This document shows, one piece after another, positions 39,455-50,900 of a DNA stretch of 64,000 nt; position 1 is the stretch's first letter, and the number at the start of each line of letters is the position of its first letter. The notes beneath the pieces are model-generated. The model saw only the letters and a program-made list of their open reading frames with translations, had not been told where the DNA came from and made no database searches. The translations under genes and the position numbers were made by a program. Origin of the DNA: Amoebophrya sp. A120 (Eukaryota > Sar > Dinophyceae > Syndiniales > Amoebophryaceae); NCBI GenBank assembly GCA_905178155.1, contig CAJINV010000015.1:1237495-1301494 (forward strand). Direction: 5' to 3'.

Positions 39455-42092
39455 TTGGTTTTTCAACAAAAATCTGTCATATCTGGTGGGAATAAAAAAT
39501 TTTCTCGGGGAAAACGTATTTTTCAGGATTTCTTCAAAATGTTTTAGTTCTGCGCCAGACTCCAGATACGCACAGAAATCAAGAACATCGGTTCAACATC
39601 TACTGACTTCTGTGCGCGGGGGAACCTCCGTGTTGTAAACTAAAGTACTAGTAGTGTCAGCTGCTACCACTTTTTTCCGAGGGGACGGACGGCGGGAGAG
39701 ATAGGTAAGCCTCCACTGCTAAGCAACTACCGCTTATTCATTTTGTAACAGAAAGTCCTAAATTTTCAAGCAAAAAAGTTGCAAACAAATTTTGTATGCT
39801 CCAGAATTCTTAGGGGGGTGAAAAATGTTTCGACGTTTTGTTTCTGATGATACAAAAACTGGTCGGTGGGATGAAAAAGCTAATTTTTATTGGGATTTCA
39901 AAGAAAAATCTTGTTTTCTTGAGAAGAAGACGGTGGACGAGCACGTGCAATTAGAAAGAACGACGACTTGTACGAAAGTGGCGGATGTACCTCTGAAACA
40001 GGACGATTGTACCGATTGAAAGCTTCCAAAAAGAATGATGAAAATGAGGACGACAACAGACTAGAAGAATCTTTTCCATGAAAATAACGACTCAACCGAC
40101 TGAAACCAAGTACTGCCCGGGCTGCTTGTGTAAAACGACACTTGTTTTGTGTCAAACGAACGAGAGAAACCACATCACTGTTTTGTGTAAAACGCGGAAC
40201 CGACGAGAGAAACCACATCACTGACCGACAACACAATCAGAGATACTATAACCCGATGTAAGTAAAAGCGGAAGAAAAAGTCACACCGTCTCCCAACAAT
40301 TCGGCAAACGAACGAACAGCACACTGTATACGGAAAGACGCTCTGTCAAAACAGGCACACTCTCCTGCGCCACGGTAGTTGGTGAACTCGTCCAACTACA
40401 TCAACTACAGCTGCGGGGGATGAATTTTGATGTTCACATACTTTTACTATAGATTAAACAGAGTTCATTTACTGAGAAACGAGCGAATATCAAAGTTGAG
40501 CACTGTCATCTAGAAGTTGCAGCACGAGCTGCAAGAGCTCGCTCATGCGACAGTTTGAGCGGCAGGAGTAGTCCTGCGGTAGAAGTTCTTTCGATCATTC
40601 TTTCTGTCTGTTCTAGAGTCTTTCTCGACTTCTTTTTGTACTTAGTGGAAATAAAACAGGAATAGCACGGCGAATAATTATCAACGGGACTAGAAATAAA
40701 TTTAGAAGGACGCTGCTACCACTCGTATTGCTTCTGTAATTATTAGGTCACAACAGTTGTAAAGAGGAAGCTACTTGTTCTGCTGGTGGTGCTGGGTGGC
40801 GGAGGTCGTGGTGGTGGTGCACCCCTTTTTTAGGAGTTCTCGTTCACCTCCTCTCCTTTGACATCTGGTGCTGTTGATGTCAGGTCGACGTTCGAGAGGC
40901 TGTTGTAAAAAGAACCAGGACTTCTCGACAAAACCTGCCAGTCCGTCCTGATCTAATTCCATTGCAAGAATTCTTCTATGGAGGTGGTGTACTGTTGAAG
41001 CAAGGTGGAGGTTGTTTACAACTGGTTTTTTATTGAGGGATAGTAGAAAAGAGAGTCCTAGAAGTAGATAAGTTCTGTCAACCTGCGCGACGATGTCGCT
41101 CGTCTCTGGGTCTGCTTCGCTTTCGTCGAAGTCGAAACAAAACCCCGTACGCAGGTGAAGTGTGTGGCTTCGAGAAATAGATTTTGCTTTTTAACAAAGA
41201 GAGTCCTGCTAAAGACATGGGTGAACTTGAGTTCATCTCGTACTTAATACCAAATGAGGATTCGAAAGAAAGCTGATGACGTTTTTACATATTCATATCA
41301 AACCGACGCTGCACCTGCTGCGCTGTGGCCCGCCCCCGCCACTACACACACTGCATTTGCGCTGTTTCGTTGCATTATCGTCTTCTGCTGGTAAAATTGA
41401 ATTAAGTATTGACTTTATCTGACTGAAATTTCTTAGCTGTTGATGTTTCGAAGGTATTGATGATTGACTGTTTTTTTGATTTTTAGCGTGAAGTTTTTTT
41501 TTTTTTTTTTTTGCCAAGGGAGGACTGGATCAAGCATGGACAGTGGTCCACTTTCCTGACTACTAGAAAAAAATCTTACTCATTCGCAAAATGGTTCTGC
41601 TCAGGATCTCATTGTTGGTTGCGCCAGCAAGGGGGATAAAAATAAGGCTGGTACGCGGATACAGGTGCAAGGTGTCACAGTGTGCCAAGCAGATTCAGAC
41701 CAGAGGCGCAGCACCCCCCGCGCCCCGGCCGGGCCCCGCGCGCTCCCCTTCCTGGTCTGGCCTCACTGGATGAAGGGAACGCAGGGTCTGTCTTGTTCTG
41801 AATCTGCCTGCCAAGCACTTGACGTTCACACCCCCAACAACAAGCTCCCTTTCCTTAGACCGATTTCTCTACTATATAAAATGATCCTCCCGGGGTTGAT
41901 GCCCCAGCCGCACATATAAAACTGAAGCCATTTGCCTTGACGCGAGGCTGTTGCAATCAAGCAACTCATGACCAATAGCCCCTCATACAATGCGTCGCAG
42001 CGGTCTTCCCGGCTAGTGCAGAGCATACTCAATTCACCACCTTTTTTCCCGTCCACTAGCTGCTGCACCTTGTCCGGCCTATACTTATGGAA

Positions 42093-42124
42093 AAAAGCAG
42101 TAACTGTGCGCAGTTACTGCTTTT
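42093..42124. repeat. Perfect 14-bp hairpin with A/T ends
   Basis: AAAAGCAGTAACTG - TGCG - CAGTTACTGCTTTT. It resembles a stem-loop with a terminal T tract; on either strand it could act in RNA 3'-end formation. Confidence 0.85.
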
Positions 42125-42588
42125 CATTTGATACTCTTATCTTTTTACCCTGGGTCTATTTTCCATGCAAGACAGGTTTGAAACAGATTGCGGCCTCCCC
42201 CCACCTGTATTGCATACCTATCAAAATACAAACTGAAGCACATTGATTCTGGCTTCTCATGCTTGACTAGCAGCAGAGTCGTTTTTCTTTGAAAACTGCA
42301 ACAAGTCGCCCACGATCCACCGACGCAATGGCCCAGAAAGCAATCTGTTTCTCCCCTGTGTATAATGTCCATCATGTAAAAACAAGATCAGCAACACACA
42401 CCCTACAAAGAGAGTGTGTGCTCGACCCAGGGCAACTAGATTTGTCGGACTCCTATCTGGTTTCTTGCGCGCTGGTTGCTGATAAAGTCCAGGAAGAGCT
42501 TGGCCTCATTTTCAAAAAAATAGAATATTACGGAACAGAAAAACAGAGCTTGCCTACATTTTGGAAAAAATTGGTCATCTTCAAGGAT

Positions 42589-42614
42589 GCGCCTCCCCGT
42601 CAACGGGGAGGCGC
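42589..42614. repeat. Perfect 12-bp GC hairpin
   Basis: GCGCCTCCCCGT - CA - ACGGGGAGGCGC, with further pairing outside (GAT / TCGCATC). Lies in the intergenic region. Confidence 0.85.
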
Positions 42615-42796
42615 TCGCATCTTGTTCTTCAGAATATTTTTCTTTTGCTATTTTCATGTATATCTTCAACCAAACAGACAAACACCTTATAGCAGCAGAG
42701 GACGTTGACGAACGAAAAATACGCATCGCAGATTAGAGATAAACACGCGCTTACCGATTTATATTGTAGTACCTAGACCGAGTTGAGTTCGAGATG

Positions 42797-42840
42797 TAAT
42801 TACGACCCTGTCTAATGTTTACGACCCTGTCTAATGATTA
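42797..42840. repeat. Short tandem duplication
   Basis: The word TTACGACCCTGTCTAATG occurs twice in direct tandem order. Confidence 0.75.
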
Positions 42841-43084
42841 CGATGATTTTTAGTGTGAAGTTGTGAAGTAAATTCGTAGTTTTTGCTATAGAAAGAAACT
42901 GATGGTGAAGTTGTTCGTGTAGTACTATTTTGCGTTTCAGAGGTTGTAAACTAAGATGATATTCTTTAAAGTGTGCTACATGGAGAAGCACTGTGTCTGC
43001 TAAAGAACTAGTAGTGGTTCTACTCTCCGTTTTGTCGTCCTTGCTGTGGTGTACGTCTGCTATTTCTCGTCTCTTTCTAGCAAA

Positions 43085-44931
43085 CTACGCCACCACGGCA
43101 AATACGGAACTTCCAACCGCCGCCAGGAGCAACATCCACGGAATCTGTTTCGCGGCAAAGGCTGCGCTGGCCTCGGCGTCGTCCCCGTTGCCACTGGAAG
43201 CACCGCTGGCCGCGGGTGCGTCGCCCGCATTGGCGGCCTATGGGAGTGCACAACTCCCCCTCCCCCTCATTTGTATGGCATGAACAGCAATTTAAGTGTC
43301 GGCACGAATGCAGGTTTTGCATGGCAAATTCACCCAGGATTGTAGCGATGCATAGTAGTCACAGGAGGGAAAGTGTGGCAGTTGTGTTTTGCATGACAAA
43401 TGAGAACGAGGGAGACGAGTTGTGCATTGTCATACGGCCAACTGCCCGTGCACAAACCCCGGAACTGGAAAGGCTAACTTCACGCTGGAATCGAACGCAC
43501 TGATGCAGCCCCCGCTACCTTCGCACAAAGACACCGTCCACACCTGGGCAAGAATTTGAATTTCGATAATTTAACATTAATGTCGCGGTGCAGATAAAAT
43601 GCAGAGATCAATTTTCGCAAGTGCATACTTAGTTTCCACAACAACGTTATTGTGGAACACCACCCACAACACGGACAAACCGGATTCGGAAAAGTTATGA
43701 GCAGCACACGACAACACGCACAGCATCTGAAGACAAACTGAGACTGTCTCTAGTGGCAGTGCTAGAGGCCTGGCTGAATGCAATGAATGCAAATGGAAGA
43801 AAAAAAAAACGACTTTTCAATATATTTTTACGTTGTAGGGCGGTATCTGTGCTGGAACCACGGCCTGGAAAGAGAAGGAATAGGTTCCCTGTTGCTGCTA
43901 TCCCCTGCAAATATGTTGCCTAGGTCTGGATCATCAGACCACAGTGTAGATCTGAAATAAGTTGTACCATGCATCATGCTGTTTTCGCGTGACCAAGAAG
44001 GTCTCCGACATGTTGGACATGCAAGCCCTAGAAGTAGCATGACAGGCTTTATGGAGATGACTCTTCCATGCCTCAGCTAGTACCTTTTTCAGTGACAAAA
44101 AATCGGCATCAGCTTTTCTTCCTGTTCATGATGCATGCGAAATTCTTCTCTATGTGAACAGTACGCATCAACAAAAGTCTGCTGGGTTTGCTTCTTTATT
44201 CCAGACCCAGATCGAATATTATATATTTGCATGGCATAGCTGCAGCCCGGAGGGATCCACGTCTGGTCCCGTCATCAGCGAAATCCTGAGCCGGTCCTGC
44301 TGTGTGGAATCCAGCCATCTGGGCACATCGTCCTCATCCATGACCAAGGGCATACCGCCCGGCTGTCCGTTCAGTGCGGTTTTTACCTCGGAAAAGCTGA
44401 CGATGGTGTGGAAAAATCCCTCGGGAAAATTTATGCAATACAAATTTCCCGTACATAATGTACAAGAAGCATCACAAATTTCACCACGTAGGAGTCGTGT
44501 GCAGCCACTTTGTCAGGCTAAACCAGAATCGAAGCTCAGTTTTGTCATGCAGAGACCGCATGTGCACCTGTACGGAAAATTTTCTCCTGTGGATAAAATT
44601 GATCAACACCTCACCGAGGTCTCGCAGCGACCGGTCGCGGATATACATTGCAAAAAGATAGTCTGGGTCCTCAGGAGCGATGCAGCTTGTCATGCGGAGT
44701 CTCGACCACAGGCTTTTCCGTGTTGCATGCTTAGGCTCTTCTTGCTAAGCAAGAAGCCGAATTTCTCATGTGGTGCGTGAGATGTATGACAAATCTTGCA
44801 CTCTTCCAAAGGAACCAGACAAGTACTTTGCACTTGATAGCCAAAGGAGGTTGTTGATTCGTACACGGTGAACGCTACGGTCATGTCCGACTTCTTGTTG
44901 GCGTCTGCTCGGTTCCAGCTCAGGTCGGAGA
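43085..44931 (-). CDS. Gene C C-terminal exons with GPI-like tail
   Basis: 44840-44931 (acceptor TTTTCAG), 44596-44641, 44239-44431 (GFFHTIVSFSEVKTALNG), 43832-43898 (GTYSFSFQAVVPAQIPPYN; donor GTAAAA), 43435-43543 (acceptor TTGCCCAG; VWTVSLCEGSGGCISAF) and 43085-43238, ending in TAG at 43085-43087. The last residues run from small and acidic (ASSGNGDDAEAS) through a short spacer to an uninterrupted hydrophobic end (WMLLLAAVGSSVFAVVA). That is the layout of a GPI-attachment signal; a single transmembrane tail without cytoplasmic domain is the alternative. Confidence 0.8.
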
Positions 44932-47900
44932 CTGAAAATGAATTTTTATTTTTGCGATCCTAGGCACGACGAAGTTGGACACCTCTCGTGACTTTTGTCC
45001 AGTGAGGAAAGAGCGACAAACTAACATTCTCATCATCGTCATCATCATCATGTTCTAAAAATCATTCAAACAAACGAAGACTTCTGTACAGCGAATGTCG
45101 ATCCCGCTAAGCATTTTCAGGCCTTCTCGGTCCATTGCGGCATCCCGCACTTCTTTCTGCAAGTCGTAGAGCAACACAGAGTATGGAATGCAAATATGTC
45201 TGGGTCTGGATGAATGCAGATGTTTGTCATGCGCAGTTTGCATAACCCCTGGCGTCTGTGATGCATGCCCTAGCATCGCAGATTTTTCAAGGGCTTCCTG
45301 ATGTTCATGCCGCATGAGAAATGCCCTCTCCGCGTAGCAAAAACTTGATCCCTCTACAAATTGCAGTTCATGCAATACGAATTCTGTGTAGAATCCAAAG
45401 GCAGCATCACAAGTTGGCATCCTTCCAGACCCAGACATATTTGCAATCCATAGAGAGAACCGGTTGTTCACGGGTGTGGTCTGCGGCACCATGGTTCGCA
45501 TCGAAAACGCGTACTGTGCAGCGGGTAAAGTAGACGACAGTTTCAACCGCACCTGGTTGTTGCCCCCCTGCTCACACTTCACGTCGCCGATGAGAGAGTA
45601 TGACAGTGCACAACTACTCCCCCTCGCCCTCATTTGTATAGCTGCAGGAACGGCAATACAAGCATCAGAAAGAATGCCGGTTTTGCATGACAAATTTGCA
45701 CTATATTGCGATTGTAGCGATATTAGGGCTACAACCAGAACTTGTCATGCAAACAGTGCCAAGAGGCAGAGCCAGGATTTGGTATTTTGCATGACAAATG
45801 AGGGGCAGAGGGAGTTGTGCACTCTCATAGAGAAATCGGCTTCAGATTTCCGTCCTCGCAGTTCACCTCGAACGCCTCGGGGACTAGCACCAGAATCGTT
45901 CCCCCGCCCTCGAGGGTGATGGAGGATTTGAAGCCTATGGTAATCTCGGACTCGACCCCCGGCATATCCTGTGCAAAAGTATCGTACTCGTACTAATTGC
46001 GTTTATGCATTACAAATCTTTTTCTTAAGGCAAATCCGCATTACAAATCCGCATTACAAATTCAATTTGTAATGCTAAGCCAATTTGTAATGCAATCTAT
46101 ACTAGTACGAGGCTTTTGCATTGCATACGGCACCGCGGTGTACAAAACTGTGGTCTCGGCCATTTGCTGTATCGGGTACCCGATGGGGTCCTCGCCCCAC
46201 GCGACGATGGCGTTGGATACGGAATATCGCAGGAAAAAACTATTTCATCACTGTGATGATTTTGCAAGATCTGCATCACAAGCTTGTTACACATGGCACA
46301 GAAAATCTGTCATGCGCACTTCCCAAGGGAAAACGCCCTTAAAATAAATCAAATGTCTTGCATGTGTAGCAAAACAAATAGTTTTGTGCTCCATTCCATG
46401 CATCACAGGCTCACAGTGAAACAGTTTTTTCGTTGGATACGGAATCCTCCCCGATCACAAACCAGGCCGTGGGCACGGGCGTTTTCCTGTATCCTGAGTA
46501 AAAACGTCCCCACACCAGAGTTGTCATGCAATTCTGCATGCCAAAAAAGTTTCTCATGCGGAGCCCTATGAGAAGTATTTTCCATTCGTGCTTTGGAATT
46601 TGTGATGCTAGAATCAGCACGATGTGCTAGATCTGTCATGCTTCTGAGCTAGCGCAATAGGATTACACTACGAGGACAAGCTTGTCATGCCAAACAACGA
46701 AAGCTGTGTGATTTGTCTAGCAGATTTCCCATCTTGACTATGGTGTGGGGACGTTTTTACATAGGATATCCTGGGCGGCACCATCAGTAGGTCTATGGAC
46801 ACTTCGGACTGCAGCCCGTCGGGCCGGCAGGTGCAGAGCGCCGTGTTTCGGCTCGCCATGGGTGGCCCCTGCCGACACTCCAGCACGTCGAGACTCGAAG
46901 TCAGCAGCGAGTTTCCCTCAGTAAAGTTGAAGTTGCTCGGCGCCACGATGTATGGATTGCAAATATGTCTGGGTCTGGAAACTTGTAATGCTGAGTGGGA
47001 AATAGTGACTGCTCTGCAATGCACAGCCTAGCATGAGAAGTACTTTCGTGCCTGAGTGTTGCGGTTTCCGCATGACAGACTGCGTTTTTGCATGACAAGC
47101 AAAAGGATCTCTTCTTAGCCGCGCATCACAAGCCCCTCAGTCATGCCAGACAAGCATGACAAACCCTGCCTCCTTCCAGACCTAGATATTTTTGCAATCC
47201 ATACGATGCGCAACCGGTTCGGGGTCGCGGCTGCGGGGTTGATGCGCACGCGGGTGTATCCTACGCAAAAACATCCCCACCCCAGAGTTGTCATGCAAAT
47301 TTGCAAGCACAAGAGCATTTGCAATGCGCATCCCCATGAGAGGCACTCCCCATCGTGTTTTGAAACTTGTAATGCTGTAAACAGGATAAAGAGACGGATT
47401 TGCTATGCGAATTCCCTTGCTATGCTGCACTACAGTACAGCCCGCAACTTGTCATGCGTGACCCCCAAAAGTTCTAGGTTTGTGTTGCAAAATCCCCATC
47501 TTGACTCTGGGGTGGGGACGTTTTTACACGGGATAGGGTGGTCAGCTTCGCCAAGGGCGGGCTCCCACCGGGCGCGGACGCCGTGACGGCGATTTTGCCG
47601 ACCAGGTGGAACCCGCCCTGGTCCCCGTCGTTCGTGTTGGACGGGAGGCACTGGATTTCCGTCAACACGGCGATCGAGGGGTCCAGTTGCTGCGGCTGGC
47701 ACTCCGGAGCCAGCGTGCTCTTCCACGACCTGGTCTCGATTCGCCAGGTTTCTCCGGGCATGGTATGGATTGCAAATATGTCTGGGTCGGGAAGATTCGG
47801 GGAGTCTGTCATGCACAATTGTACATGACCCGCGATGCCTGTGATGCATGCTGTAGCATCACACACAGTTCTCGCAAAGCCTTGCTGATGCCTATTCTGC

Positions 47901-50900
47901 ATGAGAAATGCCCTCTCCGCTTGGCAAAAATTTAAAGGATCTCTTGCTACTTACGCAATACAGGTTTCTCTATCGTCGACAGTTAGCATCACAAATCCCA
48001 TTCTTTCCAGACCCAGACATATTTGCAACGCATACATGGTGGGGGTTTGCATGAACACCGTGATCACGTAGTGCGTCTCCTTTTTCAGGGTCTCCTGCAA
48101 CTGCACGTCGATCTGGCCCCCGCCGTAGGAAATCACCGAGAACGACACGGCCGTGCCGACTTTCTTGAACATGCTATCGATCATCAGGTGCTCGGCATCG
48201 TACTCGTGGATCGCGAAATTTTGGTTCATATCCTGTGTAAAAACGTCCCAACCCCAGAGCTGTAATGCAGATCTGCATGCTTAAAATGTTTCTCATGCAG
48301 AGACACACGAGAGGCGTTTTCTAGTGGCGACTTGAGATTTGTCATGCCCGAGTCAGCACTACAAGCCGGATCTGTGACGCTACTGAACTAGCTCAACAGG
48401 ATTACACTACAAGGCCAAAGCTGTCATGCGCAACAGCCAAAGCTTGTTGATTTGTCTAGCAGATTTCCAATCTTGACTGTGGGGTGGCAACATTTTTACT
48501 CAGGATACTTCATGATTTGATACGGCGGTCCGGATACGGTGAAGTAGGACCCCGCGGGGGCGTCCGTGGACAGCATGATGAAGAAATCCGCATAGGCCGG
48601 GCTGTCGATCCGCATGGGCAGCTTTTCCTTGATCGGGTACTGCACTGGGTGCATGGAAAACCCGGAGTACAGGCGGGGCGTGCGGTATGCAAGAAAAAAA
48701 CTGTGGAAGTGTAACTCTGTAATGCAGAAAATGCAACAGACTTACACTTGTCATGCCAGACAACCATGCAGCCCTCTTTTCATGTGTCTTTTCCCTTACA
48801 AGCCACGCATGACAGGTTTTCTCTGTCATGTGGAGCAAATTTGTAATGCTGCCAACCAAAGAAAGTTACACTAACACAGTTTTTTTCTTGGATATGCGGA
48901 AAGAGGAGATCTTTCCGGGCTGGGAAAACCCATACTGAAAACCGAGCTTTTCGTCTTTCGTCACCCCGTTCAGAAGCCTGTGATAATATTTTTCACTTAC
49001 ATGTGGTATGCACGACGGCGCATGACAAACTTTACAGGTGATAGGTGCCCCTGCATTACAAAAAAAAAAAATTATCAAATCAAAACTATACGTCGTGATG
49101 GAGAAGATCGTTGGCGACCCAATGGCTCCAAGTTTCACCTCCTGTAAGTGAATGACCGTCGTCGAAATTACCGCCGGATTTATGTTTGCCCGGATGGAGA
49201 TCGTAGCACCTTGGTGTTTGTGGTTTCTTCTGAACTTCGTATAAATGCATTTCCTCAGCATGAGAAATAAAATTTGTAATGCGGATTTACCTTAACAAAA
49301 GGATTTGTAATGCATGATTACCATCCACGGTTTTGATCTCCTGCCCGGTGACGAGTTTTGCCAGCGTGAAATCGAATCCCGCCGGGGAGTCCGCGGTTAG
49401 TCGAACCTCGTTTGCCACGCTGACCGACACAAACCGAAATTCGATGTCAGACCTGGACCCCGCGGCCCGGTTGGCGTTTGGCAGCAGGCCGAGCCGGATC
49501 TGCACGCCCATTAATTGCGGCAAAATCTGCCAAGACTCCCAAATGTCGCTGGCCATCAGCTGCGGGCTCCCGGCAGTGTCTTTGGTCAGCAGAAGCGGGT
49601 CCAGCTGCAGCAACGACTCGGCGACCGTGGCCGAAGTTTTGGCCGCGGTGCTGTCTATAACGCTCCCAGCTGTTACAATCTCAAACGTTACAGTAGAATG
49701 TGGAAATCTGTGATGCAGGAAGTGCATGCACTACCGTACAACCCATAGGTTTGCGCATGACAAGTTTCGGAGCCCGAAACCCAATTGATATCCGGCGAAA
49801 TTTGTATTGCGAAAGGCGCAAACCTACATACGTTCCTCATGCTTTTCATGCAAGACAAAATCCAGATTCTATTGTAACGTTTGAGATTGTCACGTTTGAG
49901 CAGGTCATATTGTCGTAGACGGTTTTTTTGTAATGGTACACGCGCCAAAAGTTATCGAACAGCTCGGGAGTCGCCGGGGGGTTTACCGTGTTAATTCGGA
50001 ATTTCACGGCGGTGTCCTTGGGCACGGTGAAACTAACCACATCCATCACGATCAGATTTTTGTAGCAAAACACCGTCGATTGGGGGCCGAGGTAGAGCGC
50101 ATCGACTATCACAGGAAGAAAGTGTTTCACTGTAAGCATTTTGCAACTTTTGCATTACAAGCTTGTTCCGCATGACAGAGAAAATTTGCCATGCAAGCTT
50201 CTTTCCACTTTGTGCAAATGCTTCTGTGTTCCATTTTGCGCATTACAAGTTTACAGTGAAACAGCTTTTTCTTGCGATATCGACCGGGTCAAATTTGAAC
50301 TCGTTGCACTCTGTGTTGTGCACTGCCGTGCCTGATATAGAATTTTGTTCAGGTTCTTCATCAATTCTTCGACGCATGCGAAACTTTTTTTCACAACTTC
50401 TCATGCGAACAAACATAGCAATTGTCATGTTGTCTACAAACAGGAATCGTCGAAACACAACCAGCTTGTTAAAGAACCAACGGCAAAAAAAATCATCATC
50501 CTGTACTTCCGATCAGCTGTTTGGTCAATTGAAAGGTTGTGGGCGCGATATAGACCACCTGGTGTCCGGGGTCCATCCTCACTGGGCTTTCGAAGTGGAC
50601 AAACAGGTTCGGAATCGCGGTCATACCGTTCCTATGCATTGCAAATATGTCTGGGTCTGGAAGGTTGGAACTTGTCATGCTAAATCTGAATCATGTACTT
50701 AAAAATCTGTGCTGCGTGATTACCAAAAGCTGGTGTCCACTTGTGACCTAATCGAGATGCAGTTTGTTCTCATGCAGAATAGGCATCATAGATAGAACTA
50801 TGTATCACAGAATCTGTCATGCTATGTCCTACATACCAGACCTCATGGGTCATGGAAAACCTGCATGACAAGTCTGGCATTCTTCCAGACCCAGACTAAT

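Larger units (their letters stand above)
39455..43084. other. Intergenic region between genes C and B
   Basis: 3.6 kb with no introner and no convincing exon. AT-rich, an 18-19-base T run at about 41496-41514, hairpins near 42.1 and 42.6 kb. A plus-strand frame at 42289-42708 is open for 139 codons but has no other support. It should contain the 3' untranslated region of gene C and the promoter/5' leader of gene B; no consensus promoter recognised. Confidence 0.5.

Noticed and set aside
42289-42708. Plus-strand ORF of 139 codons
   Set aside because: Some protein-like stretches, but it includes a perfect GC hairpin and a Phe-rich run and has no supporting splice or introner evidence.
42993-43283. 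Plus-strand ORF with signal-peptide-like start
   Set aside because: It lacks an ATG (GTG start) and is antisense to the last exons of gene C; the hydrophobic start is the complement of coding sequence.
43828-43830. TAA as the end of gene C
   Set aside because: A GT-AG intron (43544-43831) skips it, and the downstream exons continue in frame to a better C-terminus.
49235-49321. An extra introner between 49235 and 49321
   Set aside because: Weak inverted words (AATGCATT) exist, but a GT-AG intron 49210-49321 gives the correct frame (KTVDGATISIR) and needs no target duplication.
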